A stretch of 64,000 nt of DNA from Photobacterium gaetbulicola Gung47 (lineage in GTDB: Bacteria; Pseudomonadota; Gammaproteobacteria; Enterobacterales; Vibrionaceae). Made by a program: the position numbers and the translations under genes. The stretch covers positions 1,612,001 to 1,676,000 of the forward strand of contig CP005973.1 in the NCBI GenBank assembly GCA_000940995.1. The letters are read 5' to 3'. How positions within the stretch are numbered: position 1 is the stretch's first letter; each line of letters starts with the position of its first letter. Positions 26,008 through 34,598 of the stretch are shown in pieces. Below the pieces are notes generated by a model. That model made no database searches, was not told where the DNA came from, and was given only the letters and a program-made list of their open reading frames with translations.

Positions 26008-26781
26008 ATGGGATTGTACGCCCAGAGCGTAGACGACTGGGTTGATAGCCCCTTTTTCTATTCCAAAGCTGGATTTGTTGTCGAGTACCTTAGCTTAACT
26101 ATCATCACTGCTATTGCTATCTGTGCCTATCCCGTTTTAAAAAAAGAAAAATTATTTCTATTCGGAATGATGTTGCTTGGCCTAGAAAAAGCCTACGGTA
26201 TGCTACACGAAATTATCGCACTAGAGAAAACTCTCGGCTCCATTCCAGTCCCTGTTGCCATTTTTCTGGATGACGGATGTGCTTTGATTGGTATTGCCTG
26301 CTTGGCACTGGGTGTCAAACAGACAATAGACCATTATGAGACTAGCCAAAGCACCGATGAACTCACCGGGGTTTACAATCGGAAAGCGTTGATAAAGATC
26401 CCTCTCAAACAATTTGATTTGGTTTTTTTTGATCTTGATAACTTCAAGCAACTCAATGATGAACATGGCCATAAGTTTGGTGACAGTATACTCAAACTAT
26501 TCAGCCAGGGGCTAAAGCAATATACCCAACAAGATGAAATAATAATACGCTTCGGTGGTGATGAATTTATTGTCATTCTCCAATCTCACCGAGCCAAGTC
26601 GTTTCTGGTCGATATAGAAGCAACTATTTCCGCACTCAACATTTCATACAGCTATGGCATCGCTGAAAATTTCAACCGGCGCAACTTGCGCGAAGCAATT
26701 AACCGCTCAGACAAGGCGTTGTATCGTATGAAACATCTCAAGCACCAACAAAAGTATTCTTCTGTATTGAACCCAAACTAA
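26008..26781 (+). CDS. membrane-bound GGDEF diguanylate cyclase
   Basis: Enzyme that makes c-di-GMP. The N-terminal 100 residues contain three hydrophobic segments (LSLTIITAIAICAYPVL, LFLFGMMLLGLEKAYG, VAIFLDDGCALIGIACLAL), followed by the GGDEF domain: TDELTGVYNRKAL, LVFFDLDNFKQLND and the active-site loop RFGGDEF at residues 183-187. No inhibitory RxxD site was obvious before the loop. The N terminus is not a known sensor domain. The start at 26008 (MGLYAQS) is favoured over a TTG at 25975. It stands opposite the VirK/YbjX gene. Confidence 0.88.
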   Translation: MGLYAQSVDDWVDSPFFYSKAGFVVEYLSLTIITAIAICAYPVLKKEKLFLFGMMLLGLEKAYGMLHEIIALEKTLGSIPVPVAIFLDDGCALIGIACLALGVKQTIDHYETSQSTDELTGVYNRKALIKIPLKQFDLVFFDLDNFKQLNDEHGHKFGDSILKLFSQGLKQYTQQDEIIIRFGGDEFIVILQSHRAKSFLVDIEATISALNISYSYGIAENFNRRNLREAINRSDKALYRMKHLKHQQKYSSVLNPN

Positions 26782-26904
26782 CATTAAACCCGCTTTTTGT
26801 AACGCAAGCCAATTTACGCTTTACTTTTCAGTGTCATAACTTTTACCTTGGCGTCAAAAAAACATCAACCCGCTAGTTTTGATTTGTTCAACGTCAAGTT
26901 AAGC

Positions 26905-26988
26905 ACCAATATTTATTTCAATTTCAAAGTGAGCTTGGCTAAAGCTCACAATTTCAGTCACCAGTAAATATTTATTGGTCTTAACATG
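26905..26988. other. nested inverted repeat in the 26782-27161 gap
   Basis: An 8-bp stem (GTGAGCTT / AAGCTCAC, 26929-26949, loop GGCTA) lies inside an outer ACCAATA / TATTGGT pair separated by AT-rich DNA. No T-run follows the inner stem. The rest of this 380-bp AT-rich gap holds only the likely promoter of the DUF1800 gene. Confidence 0.4.
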
Positions 26989-27161
26989 CCCAAATTTATA
27001 TACAGTTTATTTTTCTTTGCTACCATTTTTATATCAAATTTCAAACGCCAGTAATAAAAGAGAGGAAAAGGAATTCAATCAATAACAAATGCTTGCCTTA
27101 GTATTATTTTTTTAATTAAACATATCTTTCTAATCTGTCAATTAATGTTGGAGTAACATCG

Positions 27162-29114
27162 ATGTTTTTCAAAAACTTATGCTTTTTGAGAAATGCTATC
27201 GTAGTACTGCTATTTCAAATTATTGCTGCAAAAGCATACGCTGTTGATTTGATTGACAATGGTAGCATCACAAAAGAAATCAACTACACCTACTTCCCAT
27301 ATACCGTGGAAGTCACCGTTGCCAAAGGTGGAATTGCAACTGAAACCTTTAGCTGTCAAATCAATAGGCCTAGCCACAACCGTACAGCACAATGGCCATA
27401 CTACATTTCTCAGTGTATCAATGACCAAAGCGTTGAAGTGGTTGCCGGACAGTTACAAACAGACGGCACTATTTTGCCGATAAAATCGAGCACAGAGAAT
27501 AGCCTCTGGGCATCGACGGGAGATTACAGCCTCAACTTTGAACTAACCATCCCGCCACTGATCCTTGACTATAGCAATGCCTCGCGGCTGCTAGAACGAG
27601 GGACCTTCGGGCCTACACCGGCCGACGTCAACGCAACCATAGGAAAAACCCCTGACCAGTGGGTTGACGAGCAAATCGCTGTCCCACCGTCATACCATCT
27701 GGACGAATACCTGCGGATCCAGTCGATCAGGGCCGATCTGAACGGCAGTAGCCAAGAGCATCGAAATTACCGCAGCAATGCCTGGTGGGGAATTGTCCTC
27801 AATAGCGAAGACCAACTGCGGCAGCGTGTCGCTTTCGCATTGAGCCAGATGGTCGTAGTTTCGCAAAACGATGCCGGCCTGTCTGGTGATGACCGGGCGA
27901 AAGGGCTGGCGATATATTACGATATTCTGGTCAAACACGCTTTTGGCAACTACAAAGACTTAATCCGAGATGTCACCTACTCGCCTGCAATGGGCCGATT
28001 CCTTACTATGGCCGGGAACTTACCGCCAGATCCCGAGAATAATCAATACCCCGACGAAAACTATGCCCGTGAATTATTGCAACTCTTCTCCTTGGGCGAG
28101 TGGAAGGTGAGCTATCAAGGCGCCATCAGAAAGGACAGCGAGACAAACCAACCCATCCCGGCCTATACCGAAGAAGATGTTCAAGAGTTAGCAAGACTGT
28201 TTACCGGTTGGGATGAAGACAATGGCTTGCTCAGCCCGATGGTCGTTTCCGCCAGCAACCATGATACGAACCCCAAGCGTATTCTTGGCCGCCATTTCCC
28301 CGGCAATGAAACCGCCGAGCAAGAGCTGGAAAGATTACTCGATATTCTCGTCTCAAAAAGAGAAACTGCGGTATTTGTCAGTACCCATTTGATCAAACAG
28401 CTGGTGACCTCCAACCCCGACAAGCGCTATATCGCACGGGTAGCCCGTACCTTCAACGACACTCAGGGGGATTTGGCCGCCGTGGTCAAAGCCATTTTGA
28501 CCGATCCGCAACCCTACGAGTCGAACCCCATCTCCGTATCAAAAGCCAGAGAGCCGATTGTTACCATGACAGCGCTATACCGGGCATTCAATAGCCAGAT
28601 GGGAGACAACTACCCGCACCACCGAGATACCTCACTGGGTTACGGTTTCGATACGCAATACTCGCCGGAGGGTCATCGCTTTTCGCAGGGACCATTATCG
28701 GCACCGTCAGTCTTTAACTTCTACCCGGCCACTTATACCCCGAGTGGGCCTCTGGAAGACAATGGGCTAATCGGACCTGAATTTGCCTTGTACACATCAG
28801 CTGAAATTCCGAATCTGTCTAACCTGATTTTCCGCAAACTCAAAGACGACATCACCTTGAGCGGTGATGTAACTGGACTTCCCGATAATCGATTGATCTT
28901 GGATTACTCCGCCTTCACCGGCCTGTGGACTACCGATGACAGGGAAAACTTCCTCGCCCTGCTCGCTGACACGATGTTCGATGGCGCACTGACCCCACAG
29001 CTTGAACAGCGGTTGGGCGATGTCTATGACGACATGCCCAAGAGCAATCATGACAACATGTACAAGGTATTTTGGATGGCTGCTATGTCGCCCGAATTCC
29101 AGATTCAGGAGTAA
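27162..29114 (+). CDS. exported DUF1800 family protein
   Basis: A 650-residue DUF1800 protein with an N-terminal signal (LLFQIIAAKAYAVD). A short beta-rich region of about 110 residues with cysteines (TFSCQINRP, ISQCIND) precedes the DUF1800 domain, seen in SRLLERGTFGPTPADVN, DQLRQRVAFALSQMVVVS, NYARELLQLFSLGEW, LARLFTGW and GPLSAPSVFNFYP. Function is unknown; the family is nearly always paired with DUF1501. GGAG lies nine bases before the ATG. It overlaps the next gene's first ATG by one base. Confidence 0.9.
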   Translation: MFFKNLCFLRNAIVVLLFQIIAAKAYAVDLIDNGSITKEINYTYFPYTVEVTVAKGGIATETFSCQINRPSHNRTAQWPYYISQCINDQSVEVVAGQLQTDGTILPIKSSTENSLWASTGDYSLNFELTIPPLILDYSNASRLLERGTFGPTPADVNATIGKTPDQWVDEQIAVPPSYHLDEYLRIQSIRADLNGSSQEHRNYRSNAWWGIVLNSEDQLRQRVAFALSQMVVVSQNDAGLSGDDRAKGLAIYYDILVKHAFGNYKDLIRDVTYSPAMGRFLTMAGNLPPDPENNQYPDENYARELLQLFSLGEWKVSYQGAIRKDSETNQPIPAYTEEDVQELARLFTGWDEDNGLLSPMVVSASNHDTNPKRILGRHFPGNETAEQELERLLDILVSKRETAVFVSTHLIKQLVTSNPDKRYIARVARTFNDTQGDLAAVVKAILTDPQPYESNPISVSKAREPIVTMTALYRAFNSQMGDNYPHHRDTSLGYGFDTQYSPEGHRFSQGPLSAPSVFNFYPATYTPSGPLEDNGLIGPEFALYTSAEIPNLSNLIFRKLKDDITLSGDVTGLPDNRLILDYSAFTGLWTTDDRENFLALLADTMFDGALTPQLEQRLGDVYDDMPKSNHDNMYKVFWMAAMSPEFQIQE

Positions 29115-29116
29115 TG

Positions 29117-30427
29117 ATGATGAAATTATCGAGACGTCGATTTTTACAACACAGCGCCCTGATGACCGGGGCAACAACACTGCCAATGGCATTTTCCCTG
29201 TCTAGCAAGGCCTATGCTGCCGCCGACTATAAAGCCTTGGTATGTGTTTTCCTAAGAGGCGGGAATGACTCGTTCAACATGATGATGGCTGGCGATGAAG
29301 ATCTCTATGGTAAGTATGCCGCTCGCCGCCCCAATATTGCCATCGGCAAGGCCAACCTGTTGATGACAGGCAAAACCGATATTAACGGTGTGCCTATTGG
29401 CCTACACCCCAATATGCCGGGCATCCAGTCGTTGTTCCAGGACGGGCTGGCAGCAGGGCTTATCAATATCGGGACCCTTGTCGGCCCGGCGGGCTCAGGC
29501 GCGCCTTACCCGACAGGCCTGTTCAACCATGCCAAGCAACAATATGCCTGGGAGAGTACCTGGCATACCAGCGCCTATGCCGCCTATGGCTGGGGAGGCT
29601 TGCTGATGGATCTGCTCGCCCAAGGCGGCGCGATCCCTGAGCTGGTCTCATTGGGGGGCAATAGTTGGCTGAGCGGCATGAATGTCAGTGATATCCGAAC
29701 CAACACCCAAGGGTCGGTCTCTGCCGTTAACGCCTTTAGCGCTTCCGGCACGCTAGAAAGAGAATATAACGAAATGGTCGAAGAGGTGTATATGTCTCCC
29801 TTCCACCAGCAATATCTCAAGCAGCATGGTGACTTTCTGGCCCCCTACAACAACTTCCGCTCACTGATCGATTCCACCGAGCTCGACCCGGCAATAAGCC
29901 GCAATACCTCCCTGGGCTCGCAGCTATCGGCCGTTAAGCGGATCATTGACGCCTCCGTGGCGTCAGGCAGTGTCGGCAGACAGGTCTTTATTGTTAACCA
30001 AGGCGGTTACGATACCCACTCCAACCAAGTACCACGCCACCAGTCGCTGTATAGCCAGCTCGATACCGCGCTGACTGAGTTCACCCGTGCCTTGGGCGCG
30101 CTGCAGCCCAATGTCACCAGCTTCACCATGTCAGACTTTGGCCGCACCATGCACAACAATGCCAATGACGGTACCGACCATGGTTGGGGCAGTAACCAGT
30201 TGGTCATTGGAGGCAGTGTATCAAGTGGTTGTTATGGGGCATATCCCGACTTTAGTGTCGGCAGCCCTGATGATAACGGCAAAGGCCGGTTGATCCCCAC
30301 CCTTGCCCATGAACAGATGGCAGCTACCCTAGCGAGTTGGTTCGGCATAAGTGACGGCGGAATACAAACCATCTTCCCAACCACATCCACTAACTTCGGC
30401 ACTATGGATTTGGGCTTTATGGTGTAA
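29117..30427 (+). CDS. Tat-exported DUF1501 family protein
   Basis: A 436-residue DUF1501 protein. The Tat signal SRRRFLQHSALMTGATTLPM is followed by an Ala-rich cleavage region (SKAYAA). The domain shows LVCVFLRGGNDSFNMM, TGLFNHAKQQYAWESTW, NQGGYDTHSNQ, TMSDFGRTMHNNANDGTDHGWG split over segments, and GRLIPTLAHEQMAATLASWFG. The DGTDHGWG and DTHSNQ elements recall the metal-binding fold of sulfatase-like hydrolases, but no activity is established. AGGAG overlaps the DUF1800 end; the ATGs at 29114, 29117 and 29120 are all possible starts. Confidence 0.9.
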   Translation: MMKLSRRRFLQHSALMTGATTLPMAFSLSSKAYAAADYKALVCVFLRGGNDSFNMMMAGDEDLYGKYAARRPNIAIGKANLLMTGKTDINGVPIGLHPNMPGIQSLFQDGLAAGLINIGTLVGPAGSGAPYPTGLFNHAKQQYAWESTWHTSAYAAYGWGGLLMDLLAQGGAIPELVSLGGNSWLSGMNVSDIRTNTQGSVSAVNAFSASGTLEREYNEMVEEVYMSPFHQQYLKQHGDFLAPYNNFRSLIDSTELDPAISRNTSLGSQLSAVKRIIDASVASGSVGRQVFIVNQGGYDTHSNQVPRHQSLYSQLDTALTEFTRALGALQPNVTSFTMSDFGRTMHNNANDGTDHGWGSNQLVIGGSVSSGCYGAYPDFSVGSPDDNGKGRLIPTLAHEQMAATLASWFGISDGGIQTIFPTTSTNFGTMDLGFMV

Positions 30428-30448
30428 AGCCCATTCCCGTCTCAACTG

Positions 30449-30489
30449 AAAAAGCCACGATGCATTAATAACGCATCGTGGCTTTTTAT
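30449..30489. terminator. strong bidirectional terminator
   Basis: A 15-bp perfect stem (AAAAAGCCACGATGC / GCATCGTGGCTTTTT) with a 9-base loop lies between the convergent DUF1501 and YibE/F genes. Confidence 0.92.
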
Positions 30490-30517
30490 TAGTATTGGGG
30501 CTAATGAGTGTCGATAA

Positions 30518-31687
30518 TCACTCTTTCACAGGCTCAGAGCTCGAAGCAGATGCTGATGCCGGTAAATCAGCATTTCGCTGGTAGACAGCACTGGCAATCA
30601 ATACCGTCAGCGGCACGGTCATGATCAAGCCGATACTCCCCGCCAAACCATGGATCATCGCCAGTGACAAGGCCGGAATATTCATAAACTGCATCACTGG
30701 CATCTGGAATCCCCACACCATCATGATGGTGGTCAGCGCGCTGCCGACGAAAGCCAGTACCAATGTATTGGTCATGGTGCCCAGAATATCACGCCCGATA
30801 CGAATGGTTGCGAGGAGGCGGTCTTTTTCAGATTGCTCCGGCGACATCTCCCGTAGCTCGTGATACGACGAGGCCATAGAAATCGCCACATCCATGACCG
30901 CACCCAGTGCCGAAATCATAATGGCGACAAACAGCAGCCAGCGCACCTGTACCTGGGCGGTGCCGCCGAGGTAGAGAATATCTTCGCCTTTCTCGAGGTA
31001 TAAACCGTTAAGCTGGGCCATCTCGCCAAAAAACTGCGCCATCAAGCCAGCCATGACCACACCGGCCAGCGTACCCAGCATGGAAACCAGTGACTTCTTA
31101 TTCCAGCCAGCCACCAACAGGAAATTGACCACAATCTTCACCGCCATCAAACCAATGGTAACTAGGATCGGGTTCCAGCCAGCAAACAAAGCCGGAATCA
31201 GCACACCGATTAACAGCGCGCCGGTAAAATACAGTGAAATCACCGAGTTGACGCCCTGGAGACCGGCAAACAGTACCGTCAGAAGCACTATGATCCCCAC
31301 CATCCAGTAGACCGCCGATGAACGATCGTGATTGTAAGGCCAGTAAATAGTACGGCTGCCCTGCTCTCTCACCAACAGGATGAACCGGTCACCGGCGCTC
31401 ACGTAAACATTGTGTAGCCGGCTAAGCTGGTTCTCGACTTCAACCTGCTTGCCTTTTTCATCCCCTTCCAACAGCTCCACCAGCAACCGTTGACGTCCTG
31501 TCTTAACTGAAGGCACTAAAGGATCTGACTGAGTACTCTCAGCTAAAACATCAATCACACTCGCGCGGACAAATTCCTGGTTGCTGTAAGCTTTTGGCCG
31601 GAATGACTCGCTCACAGTTGGTGAATACCACAAGATAACCGTCGATATCACAAAGACGACAAAAGGAAATAGTAATCGTTTTAACAT
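30518..31687 (-). CDS. YibE/F-like integral membrane protein
   Basis: A 389-residue YibE/F family membrane protein. A first helix (LLFPFVVFVISTVILWY) precedes a periplasmic domain of about 100 residues with an OB-like pattern (QRLLVELLEGDEKGKQVEVEN split over strands, SAGDRFILLV), then seven or eight helices holding the family motif VMDVAISMASSYHELRE and GRDILGTMTNTLVLAFVGSAL. Function is unknown. The start at 31687 is chosen because the open frame further upstream crosses the terminator of the preceding gene. It ends in a Ser/Ala-rich tail. Confidence 0.86.
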   Translation of the reverse strand: MLKRLLFPFVVFVISTVILWYSPTVSESFRPKAYSNQEFVRASVIDVLAESTQSDPLVPSVKTGRQRLLVELLEGDEKGKQVEVENQLSRLHNVYVSAGDRFILLVREQGSRTIYWPYNHDRSSAVYWMVGIIVLLTVLFAGLQGVNSVISLYFTGALLIGVLIPALFAGWNPILVTIGLMAVKIVVNFLLVAGWNKKSLVSMLGTLAGVVMAGLMAQFFGEMAQLNGLYLEKGEDILYLGGTAQVQVRWLLFVAIMISALGAVMDVAISMASSYHELREMSPEQSEKDRLLATIRIGRDILGTMTNTLVLAFVGSALTTIMMVWGFQMPVMQFMNIPALSLAMIHGLAGSIGLIMTVPLTVLIASAVYQRNADLPASASASSSEPVKE

Positions 31688-31705
31688 TTCAATTTTCCAA
31701 AACAA

Positions 31706-31726
31706 GAAGGCGCCACAGGCGCCTTC
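31706..31726 (-). terminator. terminator of the first nucleotidase gene
   Basis: The stem GAAGGCGCC / GGCGCCTTC with a 3-base loop is followed on the minus strand by TTGTTTT. It lies between the nucleotidase stop and the YibE/F start. Confidence 0.75.
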
Positions 31727-31750
31727 TTTCTCATATTTCAGCAAATGACA

Positions 31751-33946
31751 TTACTTAGGCTGATTGCTGTAAGTACAACCTTCATACGGATTGCTTGGAT
31801 TCGGATTCACGAACCAAGTGTTGTTGTTAGCGACATTGACAGACACATTGATAGCATCACGGGCACCCGGACCAGAGCGCATCACACAGATTTCCTTATT
31901 CTGTAGGCGATTCCATAGCGCTTCACCTTGTGCACCATCTTCACGCAGCTGAAGAATAACACCTTTATCTTCATCGGCAACGTTACCCTTGGCATCGGAT
32001 GGACCATACTGCGTGATGTACCAGTTCACGTTTTCGAACTTGCTACGATCAAGTACGCCATTCTTGGCAACATAATCAGTCAGCATATCGCGCACTGCGT
32101 AGATAGCTTCTGCAGAAGAATCCCACAGCACATCTTCGTCAGATACCCAACCGACTTCCTTCATTGGCGAGCCAAAGCGGTAGTCGTTGATAGCCAGTAC
32201 ATACGTTTGCTCATCAGCCAAGTCAACACCACGGATCTTGATATCCTGAATACGGTTACCAACTTCTTGAGAAAGGTCAACAACATATTCAATATGACCA
32301 TCAAAGATATCGTAGTTGAAGGAAGGCACTGTCTCATCGAATGAAACCGTCAAATCACCCTCTTCATACTTGTTGAAGTAGCTGTAAGACCACTCCATGT
32401 AGGCTTTCAGGTTGGCACCGGTGATGTTGACCGCCACCAACTGGTTGTCGTACATGTATAGGTTGGCGCTGTCTTTCTTACGGTAGGTTTCACCATCGAA
32501 CAGGTTCGAGCCATCGGAGAACAGGGCCGCCGCAGACACATCCACTTCAATACCGGCCTTCTCTTCCACATTCATGATTTGAATTTGGTTAATCAGATCC
32601 GTCAGTGGCATGTCAGACACTTTAGCACTGTGGATTGTCGAGTACAGGCGAAGACCTTCGTTGTTCAGCACCTGATCTTCTAGCACCGCTTCATCAGCTT
32701 TACCGTTTGGTGTATTGGTAAAGTTACCGCGTACTACGCCAATTTCGATGTTGGCATCTTCAACAGATGCATCGTGGATATGCTGCATTTCATTCTGCAG
32801 TGCGGCATCTTCCTCTACACTTGCAACCGTGCGGTTCGACATCGTGGTGTCGACAATCTGCCACTGATCGTTTTCATCTTTTTCCAACTCGATTTCAGCT
32901 TTTGCCAGTGCCCAGCCCCAGTTGCCTGGTTCAATCACTTTCACTTTGCTTTGGCGCGTCTGGGCGTTATACACGCCAGACTTATCTTTGTCTTCTTGTT
33001 GGTTCTCACCATCAATAGAGATATCGTCCATTCCATTTTCGAACGGTGCATCTAGCTCGATTTGCTCGATGAAGCGCGCGTGCTCGTGACCCATGAAGAT
33101 CACATCGAACTTGTCAGCCATCTTAGAGGCAATCTCGTTTACACCACGGGCGTGGGATTCGCTGCGGCCGTGGTGAAGTGCACCAATCACCACGTCAGGC
33201 TGGTACTTAGCAATCACTTGGTCAACCGTGCTTTCTAGCGACGAAAATTCTTCTTTGAAGTCCAGATTGCGGAAGTTCTCTGGGTTAGAGGCATTCCAGA
33301 TTTTCACGTAAGAAGGCGTCAGACCGATAACCGCAACTTTGGCACCGTTATAGTCAAAAATCTGGTAACCACGAAGGAAAGGCACTTCCTGACCGTTAGT
33401 TTTACAATCTGCTGAGTTCTTATCCCAAATGATGTTAGAAGAAATCACTGAGCCGTTGAAACCTTCCAGGCTACGCTCAAGGAATGCACGTTCAAAGTCG
33501 AATTCGTGGTTGCCCGGCACCCAAACGTCGTAATCCATGAAGTTCATGGTTTCAACCACAGGGTGAACCGGTAGGTCGTTGAACAGTTCTGCGGAGTTGC
33601 CCTGGACGGTATCACCAAGATCAATCATCAGGAAGTTGTCGTTGCTGGCACGCTCTTCATGAAGAAGAGTCGCAATTTTGGTAAAGCCAGCATTTTGGTC
33701 AACGCTATCCAACGCGTAATCATAAGCAAAGATACGGCCGTGCATATCGCCGGTTGCACCAATTGTAATGGTCTGACGAGTTAACTGATCATTATCACCT
33801 TTGACAATAACCGCTTTCGTAGGCTCATAGGTTTTACACTCAGCAATGGCCGGACGCTCGGGCTCATTACTACTGCTATTGCACCCTGCTAGGGCCGTAA
33901 CAACCGCAGCACTCAGCGCTGCTACTTTAATTGTATTCTTAGTCAT
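31751..33946 (-). CDS. CpdB/UshA-type nucleotidase lipoprotein
   Basis: A 731-residue periplasmic metallophosphoesterase anchored as a lipoprotein: the lipobox VTALAGC puts the lipidated Cys at residue 22. Metal-site motifs in order are GDMHGR (Asp67, His69), DLGDTVQGN, PGNHEFDFE, GALHHGR and GHEHARF. The C-terminal 5'-nucleotidase substrate domain shows AALFSDGSNLFDG, DSANLYMYDNQLVAV, NYDIFDGHIEYVVDLS and NDYRFG. The layout is closest to CpdB (2',3'-cyclic phosphodiesterase/3'-nucleotidase). Compared with typical CpdB it has a C-terminal extension with paired cysteines (EICVMRSGPGAR, YEGCTYSNQPK). A paralogue lies at 35559-37760. The start at 33946 ignores an upstream AT-rich open frame. Confidence 0.88.
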   Translation of the reverse strand: MTKNTIKVAALSAAVVTALAGCNSSSNEPERPAIAECKTYEPTKAVIVKGDNDQLTRQTITIGATGDMHGRIFAYDYALDSVDQNAGFTKIATLLHEERASNDNFLMIDLGDTVQGNSAELFNDLPVHPVVETMNFMDYDVWVPGNHEFDFERAFLERSLEGFNGSVISSNIIWDKNSADCKTNGQEVPFLRGYQIFDYNGAKVAVIGLTPSYVKIWNASNPENFRNLDFKEEFSSLESTVDQVIAKYQPDVVIGALHHGRSESHARGVNEIASKMADKFDVIFMGHEHARFIEQIELDAPFENGMDDISIDGENQQEDKDKSGVYNAQTRQSKVKVIEPGNWGWALAKAEIELEKDENDQWQIVDTTMSNRTVASVEEDAALQNEMQHIHDASVEDANIEIGVVRGNFTNTPNGKADEAVLEDQVLNNEGLRLYSTIHSAKVSDMPLTDLINQIQIMNVEEKAGIEVDVSAAALFSDGSNLFDGETYRKKDSANLYMYDNQLVAVNITGANLKAYMEWSYSYFNKYEEGDLTVSFDETVPSFNYDIFDGHIEYVVDLSQEVGNRIQDIKIRGVDLADEQTYVLAINDYRFGSPMKEVGWVSDEDVLWDSSAEAIYAVRDMLTDYVAKNGVLDRSKFENVNWYITQYGPSDAKGNVADEDKGVILQLREDGAQGEALWNRLQNKEICVMRSGPGARDAINVSVNVANNNTWFVNPNPSNPYEGCTYSNQPK

Positions 33947-34055
33947 GGCTAGGCAATCAAAAAAGATAATATAAAAAATGGTATATAAAACACCGAGAAA
34001 TATACGCCTAAGCAATAGAATAAAAACTCGAAAAACCCCAAGAGTGTTTCCAAAC

Positions 34056-34109
34056 GTAAATTTGGTAAGTTCGATAAATGAATCGTTAATTGTAAACCGT
34101 TTCATGCTA
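34056..34109 (-). promoter_or_regulatory. conserved upstream block of nucleotidase 1
   Basis: These 54 bases align without gaps to 37874-37927, upstream of the paralogue. Shared cores include GGTAAG, CGTTAA and GTAAACCGTT followed by CATG. Nothing else between 33946 and 34598 is shared, so the block is a likely promoter or operator. The remainder of this 652-bp gap holds two CRP-like sites and the SDR terminator, with no convincing gene. Confidence 0.55.
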
Positions 34110-34180
34110 AGCAGACGTTAAACATCAACAACAACACAACACTAAACCGAACAAAAAACGCACAGGCAAACGTTTGCAAA

Positions 34181-34196
34181 TGTGATTTTAATCCCA
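34181..34196. promoter_or_regulatory. CRP-like site, distal
   Basis: TGTGATTTTAATCCCA fits TGTGA-N6-TCACA with one mismatch in the second arm. It lies upstream of the first nucleotidase gene. Confidence 0.35.
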
Positions 34197-34234
34197 CTTC
34201 AAAACAACAAAGCAAAACAACGGATAAGCAATTA

Positions 34235-34250
34235 AGTGAACCAGATCACA
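34235..34250. promoter_or_regulatory. CRP-like site
   Basis: AGTGAACCAGATCACA fits TGTGA-N6-TCACA in nine of ten core bases. It lies about 290 bp before nucleotidase 1 and 54 bp from the site at 34181. Confidence 0.45.
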
Positions 34251-34524
34251 AAAAGCCATTGATAATTAAAATCACTTTTAACTGTTAAGTTAGCAAAGCT
34301 ATGCCTTACAAAATGAAAGATAGCGATCACTTCCCAACCACAACGCAGGCATTTCCTCCAAGCTGTTTTGCTATTTCGGCGCAATAGCTGTCTCTCCGTG
34401 CCTATTATGTAAACCAGTGTAAGATCTTTAAGGCCGCTGGTTTTACTGATTTCATCAATACACAGACTTGGATTTCCGAGCAAAAAAGTGATGAAGCAAC
34501 GAAAGTATTTTCCTGCCTGCAAAC

Positions 34525-34555
34525 AAAAACGGCCGATACCTACCAGTATCGACCG
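34525..34555 (-). terminator. terminator of the SDR gene
   Basis: On the minus strand a 10-bp stem with one mismatch (CGGTCGATAC / GTATCGGCCG) is followed by TTTTTG, 44 bases after the SDR stop. Confidence 0.75.
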
Positions 34556-34598
34556 CTTACATTTTCAGCTTTTAAAATAGCGCAAAAGAGCAACTAGA

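Noticed and set aside
34232..34522. 96-codon minus-strand frame with CRCGW and hydrophobic stretches
   Set aside because: No ribosome site, no recognisable family, and it overlaps the CRP-like site at 34235-34250 in a region shaped like a promoter.
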